A stretch of DNA of 10,317 bases from an uncultured beta proteobacterium (GTDB lineage Bacteria; Pseudomonadota; Gammaproteobacteria; Burkholderiales; Burkholderiaceae_C), in contig CAIOLZ010000312.1 of NCBI GenBank assembly GCA_903859265.1, positions 1 through 10,317 on the forward strand. The letters are read 5' to 3'. Shown here in pieces: positions 1 to 6,699 of the stretch. The notes beneath the pieces are model-generated. The model saw nothing but the letters and a program-made list of their open reading frames with translations. It made no database searches and was not told where the DNA came from. A program made the translations under genes and the position numbers. Every line of letters starts with the position of its first letter. Position 1 is the stretch's first letter.

Positions 1-1
1 C

Positions 2-598
2 GCCTACGTCGATGGCTTTGGGTCGGGCTTTATGTGGGGCGCAGGTGTCGCGGTAGCTGCCGACTTCTGGTTCGGCTCTTTCGATTGGGGCGGGCACCAT
101 GTCAACGTCAACCATGACCATTTTCATGATCGCCGATTCCCCGAGCAAAGTACGGGCACAACGGCATGGCAGCACAACCCTGCCCACCGCCAGGGTGTGG
201 CGTACCGCCAGCCACCGCCGACCGCAATGTTGAGAGCGCCCATTGCTGCCACACAAAATCGCCAGGCATTCCGAGGTTTTCAGACGGCGCCATCCGGATC
301 GGCACTGCCGGCAACACGCGCAGCAACAAACCCTGCAACACGTGCCGGGACACCTGCACAACATGCCGCTGCGCCAGCCGCGAATGTGCGCCAATCGATG
401 GTTGCCCCTGCGCCCCATGCATTTGAAAATATCGAGCAGGGTCACGCGGTTCGTGATTTCAGCGCCAGAGGCCACGCCAGCGTGCAACCCCGTGCCTCCT
501 CGTCAGGCCGCGGTGCTTGCCCGCCTGGCGGATGCGGTGCGCAACCGGGCGCACCTCGAAGCGCTCCTGGGGCTGGCGGTATGGCGCGGCATCGCTAA
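2..598 (+). CDS. DUF3300 family secreted protein, C-terminal part (5' end outside window)
   Basis: This reading frame is open from the left edge to a TAA at 596-598, so about 198 residues of the C-terminal part are present. The ATG at position 32 is internal, because the frame continues upstream with AYVDGFGSGF. Three features match my knowledge of DUF3300 proteins: a Gly/Ala-rich segment ending in FGSFDWGGHHVNVN, the motif WQHNPAHRQGVAYR, and the late segment AFENIEQGHAVRDFSARGHAS. The middle and end are low-complexity Ala/Pro/Arg/Gly-rich sequence, including two copies of PATRA and a CPPGGC pair near the C terminus. A His/Asn/Asp-rich stretch, HHVNVNHDHFHD, follows the Gly-rich part. The family is predicted to be exported, but the signal peptide would lie outside the window. 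The molecular function is unknown. The DUF2950 gene follows 28 bases later, a pairing often seen, so the two proteins may work together. The family call is fairly secure. Confidence 0.8.
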   Translation, partial: AYVDGFGSGFMWGAGVAVAADFWFGSFDWGGHHVNVNHDHFHDRRFPEQSTGTTAWQHNPAHRQGVAYRQPPPTAMLRAPIAATQNRQAFRGFQTAPSGSALPATRAATNPATRAGTPAQHAAAPAANVRQSMVAPAPHAFENIEQGHAVRDFSARGHASVQPRASSSGRGACPPGGCGAQPGAPRSAPGAGGMARHR

Positions 599-626
599 CC
601 ATGTCGTTGAATACGGAGATATGACA

Positions 627-1574
627 ATGAAATTTATTAACACCACGCGCACCAGGCTGGCAGTGGCACTGCTCTTGGTCTTTGCCGAATGCCCAAGCTA
701 TGCGGCCGCGTTGGCCAAGGAATTTGATACACCGGATGCAGCCGTTGCGGCATTGTCCGATGCGGTCAGATCCAATCAGTCGTCCCGATTGCGTTCCATT
801 CTGGGGCCAGCCAGTGACAGGCTGGTGCACTCGGGCGACAAGGTCGAAGACGCTGACAGCCGGCGAAAGTTTGTCACCGCCTACGATGAGTCCCACACCA
901 TTGTTTACCAGGGCACGACTGACAGCGCCGCGGAGTTGCAGATTGGAAACGACGCATGGGTCTTCCCCATTCCGCTTGTCAAATCCGGCAATGCGCGCTG
1001 GCACTTCAACGCCGCCACCGGGGCCGCGGAAATACTGGCACGCCGCATCGGAAAGAATGAACTCTCAGCGATTCAGGTCTGCCTAGCCATATTGGATGCC
1101 GAGCGTGAATTCGCGTTGCAAGACACCAATGCAGCCGGTGTTGGAGAATATGCCCAGCGCTTTCGCAGCAAGAGAGGCACACACGATGGACTGTATTGGG
1201 AAAGCACCGCCAGTGAAGCGCCCAGCCCGCTGGGGTCCTTGCTGGTCAAAGCGTCGGCCGAAGGCTATGCCGGCGACCGCTTGGGTAAAAACGTGCCCTA
1301 CCATGGCTACATCTACAAAATACTAACGGCCCAGGGTGGCAGTGCGCCGGGTGGGGCCTATGACTATGTCGTAAACGGCAAGCTCATTGGCGGTGTCGCC
1401 GTGATGGCTTATCCGGCCCGATACGGCGCATCCGGAGACATGACTTTCATGGTTGACCAGAATCACATCGTCTATGAAAAGGATCTGGGTGTGCAGTCTT
1501 CGCGGTTGGCAAATGGCACCACGCTGTTTGATCCGGATGCCACCTGGCATGAGGTTCCAGCCGATACACCCTGA
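627..1574 (+). CDS. DUF2950 family periplasmic protein
   Basis: This 315-residue protein has an N-terminal signal peptide: KFINTTRTR, then a hydrophobic core LAVALLLVF, then a likely cleavage region around SYAAALA. The mature part matches my memory of DUF2950 throughout: FDTPDAAVAAL near the start, WVFPIPLVK, the RRIGKNEL motif, YAQRFRSKRGTHDGLYW, SPLGSL, PYHGYIYKIL, APGGAYDYVVNGK, and a C-terminal DPDATWHEV. No enzyme motif is visible and the family has no established function. I chose the ATG at 627 because GGAG at 615-618 lies 8 bases upstream. The in-frame ATG at 621 would leave only 2 bases. An open frame continues upstream to 243, but it overlaps the DUF3300 gene and lacks the family start. 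The gene is probably cotranscribed with the DUF3300 gene. It ends 12 bases before the convergent permease gene, with no visible terminator between them. Confidence 0.88.
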   Translation: MKFINTTRTRLAVALLLVFAECPSYAAALAKEFDTPDAAVAALSDAVRSNQSSRLRSILGPASDRLVHSGDKVEDADSRRKFVTAYDESHTIVYQGTTDSAAELQIGNDAWVFPIPLVKSGNARWHFNAATGAAEILARRIGKNELSAIQVCLAILDAEREFALQDTNAAGVGEYAQRFRSKRGTHDGLYWESTASEAPSPLGSLLVKASAEGYAGDRLGKNVPYHGYIYKILTAQGGSAPGGAYDYVVNGKLIGGVAVMAYPARYGASGDMTFMVDQNHIVYEKDLGVQSSRLANGTTLFDPDATWHEVPADTP

Positions 1575-1586
1575 GCCGCCAGTCCG

Positions 1587-2729
1587 CTATCCCCTGAAAA
1601 TATCGAAGGGCTCAATTTTCAGGACGCGCCGAATGCCAAAGTAGCTCGAAATGGCTGCGATCACGACCACCATTCCAAATGCCATGCCAAGGTTCCAGAA
1701 CGTAATGATGGCTGCGTAATTGGGCAAGTAGGACCGCGTGACCGATATCATCAGCGTCACCAGTCCCAGTCCCAAACCAAAGCCTGTGAGTGCGGTAAAG
1801 GTCGCCATGAAAAGGATCATGTACACCAGTTCGCGGCCCTTGGCACCGATGGCTTTGAGGGCGCCAAACTTCTCCAGATTTTCCAGAATGAAGCTGTAAA
1901 ACGTCTGCCCCGAGATGGATAGTCCCACCAGAAAACTGATGACCGTCATCATCAAAATATTGGTTCCGATACCGGTCTTGTAGGTGTAGAAATCCGAAAT
2001 GCGCTGATTGAATTCGTCCTTCGTAAAGGCGGCATAGCCCAGCTTTTCCACCTGCTTTTTGATGCTGGCAATCGCTGCTTCGTTCTTGGCCTGCAGCAAG
2101 ACATAGGAGATGGTAAATCGCGTCGTCGGGATGTATTCAATCGCGCGGCTGTAGGTGGTGTAGAGAGTCGGTACACCGTTCAAGCCGTTGGCGGCAACTT
2201 TGGCGATGCCGACGATCACGCCACGGTGGTCATTGAGTTCAAATGTGGTGCCGATTTTTGGATTTTCGAGTTTTTCAAACTCGGCGTCATTGACCACGAA
2301 GAATGAGTTCTCGGCGTAGATGTCCTCAATCTTGCCCTGTTCCAGTTCGGGGCGACCGAACAGGCTGGTGTCGTCCAGACCCACCACGGTGACGCCCTGG
2401 TAGGTTCCGCTTTGCAACCTGACTTGCGCCGAGCCCATGAACAGCGGCACGGCATAGCGCACGCCGTCCATGCTGCGCACCGCGTCCAGCAGATAGTCTG
2501 GCATCGGAATCGAGCTGGTGGCGGTGTTGACTGCCGGATCCATGATCCACATCGTCGCTCCGATATTGGTCACGGTGGAGTAGGCGCGGTTGAGGATGCC
2601 GGCAAACATCGAAGTCATCTGCATCATCAGAAAAACTGCGAATGTGATGCCAATCAACAGCGCGGAAAACTTTGCCTTGTCGTTGACCAGCAGTTTGAAG
2701 CCAATGCGCAAGATGCCGCTGTATCTCAT
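1587..2729 (-). CDS. ABC transporter permease, MacB/FtsX/DevC type
   Basis: This is the inner-membrane permease subunit of the tripartite exporter encoded here, 380 residues from the ATG at 2729. Its topology is the MacB/FtsX one. It has an N-terminal helix at about residues 21-44, a large periplasmic domain to about 250, and three C-terminal helices at about 256-279, 302-328 and 346-365. Between helices 2 and 3 lies the segment NLEKFGALKAIGAKGRELVY. This is the cytoplasmic coupling segment typical of FtsX-domain permeases, which contacts the ATPase. The C terminus, LKIEPFDIFRG, resembles other MacB/DevC permeases. I prefer 2729 because its ATG overlaps the stop of the preceding NodT gene as ATGA, with GGAGGG 11 bases upstream. 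A GTG at 2741 would add four residues. In this transporter class the permease does not form a wide channel; it passes force from ATP hydrolysis to the periplasmic adaptor. The substrate cannot be predicted. It is the last gene of its unit. Confidence 0.88.
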   Translation of the reverse strand: MRYSGILRIGFKLLVNDKAKFSALLIGITFAVFLMMQMTSMFAGILNRAYSTVTNIGATMWIMDPAVNTATSSIPMPDYLLDAVRSMDGVRYAVPLFMGSAQVRLQSGTYQGVTVVGLDDTSLFGRPELEQGKIEDIYAENSFFVVNDAEFEKLENPKIGTTFELNDHRGVIVGIAKVAANGLNGVPTLYTTYSRAIEYIPTTRFTISYVLLQAKNEAAIASIKKQVEKLGYAAFTKDEFNQRISDFYTYKTGIGTNILMMTVISFLVGLSISGQTFYSFILENLEKFGALKAIGAKGRELVYMILFMATFTALTGFGLGLGLVTLMISVTRSYLPNYAAIITFWNLGMAFGMVVVIAAISSYFGIRRVLKIEPFDIFRG

Positions 2730-4177
2730 GATTTGGACCACCCTCCACCCAACGCAACAAACAGCGCTACCGTGTCCTGATGGCGCTGTGCGAGCGCCTG
2801 CAGGTAAGCGATGGTGGCCAGATGCAATTGCACATCAGCGCTCAACACATCCACGTAAGCGACCAGACCGGAGCGCAAGTTGACCTGCAACAAATGCAGC
2901 GCTTCATTGGCAGCGTCGCGCGCGATGACTTGCGCCTGCAGTGTTTGTGCATCGTGTTCGAGGGCATTCAGGGCATCTGCCACCTGGGCAAAGGCAGCCA
3001 GCACCGTTTGTCGGTAATTGGCCTGCTGCACTTCATAGGCATGCACGGCGGACTGCTTTTGTGCCTCCAATGTGCCGCCGTTGAGCAGCGGCGCCAACAG
3101 CGATGGCCCGATGCTCCAGAATCGTCCCTCGGGGCCAAATGCATTGCCAAAGCTCGTGCCTGCGGATCCATAGCTGGCGTTGAGACTGAAGCTGGGATAC
3201 TGGGCCGCAGTTGCCACTCCGATATTGGCACTGGCCACATGCAACAAGGCTTCTGCACTCAGGATGTCCGGTCGTTGTCGCACCAGCGCAGACGGCAGGC
3301 TCAAGGGAATATCCGTCGGCAATACCAGCGTGTCCATCGCGATGTCAGGCGGCGCGATCTGGTCCGGCCTTAGCCCTTGCAACAATCCCAGCAGGTGATC
3401 GAGTTGGCTGATCTTCTGCTTGAGCGGCGCGAGCAAGGCCAGGTTTCCGGCAATCAGGCTGCGCTGACTCAACAGGTTGGCATAGGGGGTAGTCCCGGAA
3501 TTGACCTGCACTTCCAATGTACGCAGTTGTTCAGTCTCCAGTCCAATCAGCTCTTCGGTCGCATGCACCTGGGCAACGTAGGCGGCACGGGCGATGCAGG
3601 TATTCACCACGTTGGCGGAGATGGTCAGGTAGGCAGCAGCACCTAAAAACCGCTGGGCCTCAACCTGCGCACTCAAACCTTCCACGGCGCGGCGTTCACC
3701 GCCAAATACATCGAGGGCATAACTGACATTGACACTGGCGGTAACCAGATTGAAGACGGTTGTTGGTGCCTGCGGCGTGGGGGCACTTTGTGCGCGCTCG
3801 GCGCTGAGTCCGGCGTCCACGCGCGGGGAATAAGCGCCCTGGCCAGCGCGCAGCAAGTCCTGGCTTTGGCGCAGACTTGCCAGACTGGCCTGCAGTGTCG
3901 GGTTGTGAGCGAGTGCCTGGTTGACAGCAGCGTTCAGGGGTTCGGACTTGAACAGTGTCCACCAGTTGGCAACCAGCTCCGTACCGGGCATAAAGTGCTG
4001 GGCCTTGCCGTCTGCGCTGTCCGTCGCATTTGGCAGCAACTCGTGGGTATAGCGCTGCGCGTCCGGTGGCGCCGGTGGCACAAAGTCCGGGCCTACGGCG
4101 CAGCCGCTTGCCATGACTATGCACAGCACGGTCCAGGGCGGATACCTTCGCAGAGGGGTCTTTGAACGTGTTTTCAT
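2726..4177 (-). CDS. NodT-family outer-membrane efflux lipoprotein (TolC-like)
   Basis: The 483-residue protein is the outer-membrane channel of the exporter. The N terminus is a lipoprotein signal: basic residues, the hydrophobic stretch WTVLCIVMASGC, and a lipobox ASGC with the acylated cysteine at residue 26, followed by AVGPDF as is usual in NodT/OprM-type proteins. Two outer-membrane efflux repeats follow. Recognisable family segments are WWTLFKSEPLNAAVNQAL, NPTLQASLASLRQSQ, SYALDVFGGERR, the highly typical LVRQRPDILSAEALL with NIGVATAAQYPSFSLNASYG, and the C-terminal VALFVALGGGW. The length fits the family's usual 450-500. The ATG at 4177 overlaps the HlyD stop (ATGA), and the gene's own stop overlaps the permease ATG, so translation is probably coupled on both sides. 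Carrying its own channel gene suggests the pump is self-contained and need not share a housekeeping TolC. Confidence 0.93.
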   Translation of the reverse strand: MKTRSKTPLRRYPPWTVLCIVMASGCAVGPDFVPPAPPDAQRYTHELLPNATDSADGKAQHFMPGTELVANWWTLFKSEPLNAAVNQALAHNPTLQASLASLRQSQDLLRAGQGAYSPRVDAGLSAERAQSAPTPQAPTTVFNLVTASVNVSYALDVFGGERRAVEGLSAQVEAQRFLGAAAYLTISANVVNTCIARAAYVAQVHATEELIGLETEQLRTLEVQVNSGTTPYANLLSQRSLIAGNLALLAPLKQKISQLDHLLGLLQGLRPDQIAPPDIAMDTLVLPTDIPLSLPSALVRQRPDILSAEALLHVASANIGVATAAQYPSFSLNASYGSAGTSFGNAFGPEGRFWSIGPSLLAPLLNGGTLEAQKQSAVHAYEVQQANYRQTVLAAFAQVADALNALEHDAQTLQAQVIARDAANEALHLLQVNLRSGLVAYVDVLSADVQLHLATIAYLQALAQRHQDTVALFVALGGGWSKS

Positions 4178-5259
4178 TTTTTTCCAATGAAAACATCCAC
4201 CAGCTGGCCCGGGTAGGCCTTGGCCGCCGCCGTCATTTTGAAGCGAAATATGACGGGCAAAACCCGTAAATCGACCTTCTCCTGGCGCTGGTCGGAGAGT
4301 TCAATCTTGGGCGACACATAAGGTTGGACGCGCACAAACTCCAGCGGCACCTTCAGGTCGGTGCCCCGGATCAACATGGAGCCTTGAATGTGGTCAGGTG
4401 TCGGTAGTCTTGCAATCAGGATTTCGTCGATGTAGCAGCGCACGGCCAGCGTGTCTTGCCCCGTACTCATGACCATTACGGGGTTCTGGCCCTGTGTATA
4501 AGCATCAAATGCGCCTTGCGCTGACACATAGCTCCCGACGGTGGTGTTCACACTCAACACCACCCCGTCCACACTGGCCTTGAGGGTGTATTTTTGCAGC
4601 AAGGCGTTGGCGGCCAGGTAGGCCTGTTCGAGTGCCTGCGTTTGCCGCTGCTGGTTCAGAATATCGAAACTCCAGGCGCCGGCCTTGGTCAATTCATATT
4701 GCCTGATCGCCACCTCCTCTGCTACGGCCGCCTGGCGCTCGGCGTCCTGTGCCGTGTCCAGTACGTCCTTGCTGATCGACTTGGCGTCCATCTCAAAGCT
4801 GGCGCGCCGTTTTGCGTACTGATCCCGCGCGGTTTTCAAATTGGAGTCCGCCAATTCGACCTGCGATTTCGCAATCGCCAGTGTCTCCCGGCGCGGTTGG
4901 GCCTGGAGTTCGCTCAACAGCGCCTGCGCCGCCTGGGCTTGCAATTTCAACTGCTCGGTGGTGGCTTTTTGGACGGAATCGTCAATCGCCAACAGGGGAG
5001 TCCCTGCCTTGACGTTTTGGCCCTCCTGCACCAGCAGGGCTTTGACAGGACCCGCCACCTCGGGATAAATGGTGATGTTGGAGCCTCCTGTCTGATCGCT
5101 TTCAATAATGCCATTGGCATAAATCGCGGTCTCATAGGGGTTGCTGACCGGCGCGAAGGCCGGGGGTTGTGGCTTGCGTTCTATGCCAAAAATATATGCA
5201 GCGACGATCCCCGCGAGGATGCCCAGAATCGATAAGGTGAAGATGATCTTGTTTCTCAT
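4174..5259 (-). CDS. HlyD/DevB-type periplasmic adaptor (membrane fusion protein)
   Basis: This 361-residue protein links the inner-membrane permease to the outer-membrane channel. One membrane anchor, IIFTLSILGILAGIVAAYIFG, spans about residues 5-25. The first half of a biotinyl-lipoyl-like domain is at 61-95 (YPEVAGPVKALLVQEGQNVK, then AGTPLLAIDDS). A long Ala/Gln/Glu/Leu-rich coiled-coil hairpin runs from about 96 to 222. The second lipoyl half is at about 224-245 (YTLKASVDGVVLSVNTTVG), followed by a beta-barrel and membrane-proximal region. Its start overlaps the ATPase stop as ATGA, with AAGG 6 bases upstream of the ATG. Its end overlaps the NodT start, and there the last two lysine codons form a run of seven A's directly before TGA. 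A DevB-like assignment is based on its ABC partners, since RND adaptors have a similar layout. The exact subfamily is uncertain; the adaptor role is not. Confidence 0.92.
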   Translation of the reverse strand: MRNKIIFTLSILGILAGIVAAYIFGIERKPQPPAFAPVSNPYETAIYANGIIESDQTGGSNITIYPEVAGPVKALLVQEGQNVKAGTPLLAIDDSVQKATTEQLKLQAQAAQALLSELQAQPRRETLAIAKSQVELADSNLKTARDQYAKRRASFEMDAKSISKDVLDTAQDAERQAAVAEEVAIRQYELTKAGAWSFDILNQQRQTQALEQAYLAANALLQKYTLKASVDGVVLSVNTTVGSYVSAQGAFDAYTQGQNPVMVMSTGQDTLAVRCYIDEILIARLPTPDHIQGSMLIRGTDLKVPLEFVRVQPYVSPKIELSDQRQEKVDLRVLPVIFRFKMTAAAKAYPGQLVDVFIGKK

Positions 5260-5969
5260 TGGGTACCTTGGTCCGATGCCGTGATGCGCCCGTCTTCCAT
5301 GTGGACGATGCGATCGGCATATTCGTTGATGCGCGCATCGTGGGTCACGATCAGGATGCAGCGCTGGGCGTTGAGAATTTTTTCCTTGACGAAGGCGATG
5401 ATCATCTTGCCCGTATCACCATCGAGCGAGGCAGTGGGCTCGTCCAGAATGAGAATTTCCGGACCACCAACAATTGCCCGTGCAATGGCCACCCGCTGTT
5501 GCTCGCCGCCCGATAGCTTGACGGGCAGGATGTCGCCGCGTCCTTTGAGGCCGACCACCTCCAGGTATTTTTTGGCCTGGGCAATGGAATCGTTCCAGTC
5601 GTGCTGCTTCAGAATCAGCGGGATGGCAATGTTTTCGGCCGTGGTCAGCCTTGGAAACAAGTGGTAATCCTGAAAGACGAAGCCGATGGTGTTGAGGCGA
5701 AAGTCTGCCAGCTCGTCTTTGCTCATGGCCCAAATGTCGCCACCCTTGACCCGAACGGTGCCCGCGTCGGGTCGCAAAATGCCGGAGATCATGGACAAAA
5801 AAGTAGTCTTGCCGCTACCCGATGGTCCGACGATGAAAAGCATCTCACCAAAGTGGGCCACAAAGTTGACGGCATTGACGGCCGTCATGCGGGCTTCGCC
5901 CTCGCCAAAGTATTTCGTCAGGCCGACTGCGGCGATGGCATCGATTTGGGTTGGGTTGCCGGGTTCCAT
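5256..5969 (-). CDS. ABC transporter ATP-binding protein (LolD/MacB-N/DevA type)
   Basis: This 237-residue cytoplasmic ATPase powers the exporter. All catalytic motifs are present: Walker A GPSGSGKTT at 48-56, Q-loop FQDYHLF with Q100, signature LSGGEQQR at 152-159, Walker B ILILDEP at 172-178 with catalytic E177, D-loop SLD at 181-183 and the switch histidine H210 in VTHD. The signature and the spacing resemble the LolD/MacB/DevA group, which pairs with FtsX-domain permeases such as the one encoded in this unit. I chose the ATG at 5969 (MEPGNPTQ). The frame runs on to 6065, but those extra residues overlap the upstream gene and are not family-like. The start lies 13 bases after the upstream stop, and its ribosome binding site is weak. 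The stop overlaps the adaptor start as ATGA. Nothing suggests an inactive protein. Confidence 0.95.
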   Translation of the reverse strand: MEPGNPTQIDAIAAVGLTKYFGEGEARMTAVNAVNFVAHFGEMLFIVGPSGSGKTTFLSMISGILRPDAGTVRVKGGDIWAMSKDELADFRLNTIGFVFQDYHLFPRLTTAENIAIPLILKQHDWNDSIAQAKKYLEVVGLKGRGDILPVKLSGGEQQRVAIARAIVGGPEILILDEPTASLDGDTGKMIIAFVKEKILNAQRCILIVTHDARINEYADRIVHMEDGRITASDQGTQ

Positions 5970-5982
5970 GTGGGCCGCCCGC

Positions 5983-6534
5983 TCAGCTCGTAGCACTGGC
6001 ACTGGGGGACCGGGATGTACCGGAATCATTGATGCGCTTGAGGTCGGCCAAGTCTGGTTGCCCAAACAGCCTGCGTGTTTCTTCCGGATTCTTCAACAGC
6101 GCGGCCAACAGCAAGTTCGCCAGCGGAGCCTGCATCAACGCCGCTACATCGAGACCTGGCGATGCTTGGACTGCCCCGTCGGGATTTGCCGCGGTACCCA
6201 CTGGGTCGGGCATCGGGATTTTGGGCGCCGGTGCAATGGTCGCAACTGCAGGTGCTGGCTTGGGTTGCGGCTTCGACTCAGGCGGGGTCGGCTCACCGGT
6301 TGCCGGGTGCTGGCGCAATACCGTCAGGGTCAGCGTCGTTGCGAACGCAACAATGCTCACCGCCAGCAGAATCAGAAAAATTGCCCGCTCCTGCGGAAAT
6401 GCAACCGCGACACAGCACCCGATCAGGAGCGCCGCGACCCCCACCCCCAAGCCAATGCGATGGGTTGTTGGCAGCGGCGTAACTCCGGGTTTGGGATCTG
6501 CGATGGGGTGGGTGGTACTTGCCATTGTTCGCAT
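5983..6534 (-). CDS. Hypothetical two-helix membrane protein with Pro-rich linker, first gene of exporter unit
   Basis: I do not recognise this protein. From the ATG at 6534 it has 183 residues. It has a short N-terminal part, two hydrophobic helices at about 27-46 (IGLGVGVAALLIGCCVAVAF) and 51-73 (AIFLILLAVSIVAFATTLTL and three more residues), a linker rich in Pro, Ala and Lys at about 77-125, and a compact Leu/Ala-rich C-terminal segment at about 127-170 (AALMQAPLANLLLAALLKNP, then EETRRLF). The helical hairpin would leave both ends on the same side of the membrane. Start choice: GGAGG lies 4 bases before the ATG at 6534. An ATG at 6525 is also possible with 13-base spacing, and the frame extends to 6699 without family support. 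It lies 13 bases upstream of the ATPase on the same strand, so it may be an accessory or regulatory subunit of the pump. That role is inferred only from position. Confidence 0.68.
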   Translation of the reverse strand: MRTMASTTHPIADPKPGVTPLPTTHRIGLGVGVAALLIGCCVAVAFPQERAIFLILLAVSIVAFATTLTLTVLRQHPATGEPTPPESKPQPKPAPAVATIAPAPKIPMPDPVGTAANPDGAVQASPGLDVAALMQAPLANLLLAALLKNPEETRRLFGQPDLADLKRINDSGTSRSPSASATS

Positions 6535-6562
6535 CGCGCCTCCGACGAAAGGCGCGAGATGC
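6531..6562 (-). promoter_or_regulatory. Hairpin covering ribosome binding site and start codon of exporter-unit leader gene
   Basis: Left arm GCATCGCGCCT (6531-6541) pairs with right arm AGGCGCGAGATGC (6550-6562). This gives 11 base pairs, with two unpaired bases in the right arm and an 8-base loop. In the minus-strand transcript, the 3' arm includes the ATG at 6534-6532. GGAGG straddles the loop and the stem. The fold could therefore limit initiation at this ATG. No run of U follows, so it is not an intrinsic terminator. The pairing is seen directly; a regulatory role is inference. If translation starts at 6525, the hairpin sits just upstream of the start. Confidence 0.5.
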
Positions 6563-6699
6563 GCTGGCAGTATGGGCCGCGTCACCCTCGAAGGTGTGTG
6601 CGCTGGCAGACACGGGCCGAAAATTGTTGTGCTCAGGGTAAGAAACCGGCGCTTGCGGCGACGAACCCCTTTGATTTGCATGGATCGGCTGCAACGCAT
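6535..6699. promoter_or_regulatory. Divergent intergenic region between exporter unit and olsB-like gene
   Basis: These 165 bases separate two divergent transcription units and must hold the olsB promoter and probably that of the exporter unit. I found no convincing sigma-70 -35/-10 pair on either strand. Visible structure is the hairpin at the left end and a spaced direct repeat: TGCGCTGGCAG then GGGCCG at about 6560-6579, repeated at 6599-6619 with an offset of about 39 bases. Frames in this stretch are open in both directions, but none extends the neighbouring proteins plausibly. Confidence 0.5.
6560..6620. repeat. Spaced direct repeat in the divergent promoter region
   Basis: Two copies of TGCGCTGGCAG (6560-6570 and 6599-6609) are each followed after 3-4 bases by GGGCCG. 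The offset of about 39 bases is close to four helical turns, so the copies could be sites for one regulator on one face of the DNA. Only two copies are present, and chance similarity in GC-rich DNA is possible. Confidence 0.35.

Noticed and set aside
243..626. Open frame upstream of and in frame with the DUF2950 gene, suggesting a much longer protein
   Set aside because: It lies over the DUF3300 gene, whose frame keeps family motifs to its stop. The DUF2950 protein has a proper signal peptide and a well-spaced GGAG at 627.
4594..5235. A 213-residue plus-strand open frame
   Set aside because: It is antisense to the HlyD-type adaptor, with no recognisable motif or ribosome binding site.
5970..6065. 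Longer N terminus for the ABC ATPase
   Set aside because: The extra residues overlap the upstream gene, are Pro-rich and are not family-like. The ATG at 5969 gives the normal length.
5686..6699. Plus-strand frame running into the olsB-like gene, giving a 588-residue protein
   Set aside because: The added part is antisense to the ABC ATPase and leader membrane protein genes, is rich in Arg, Cys and His, and matches no family. The acyltransferase family begins near 6700.
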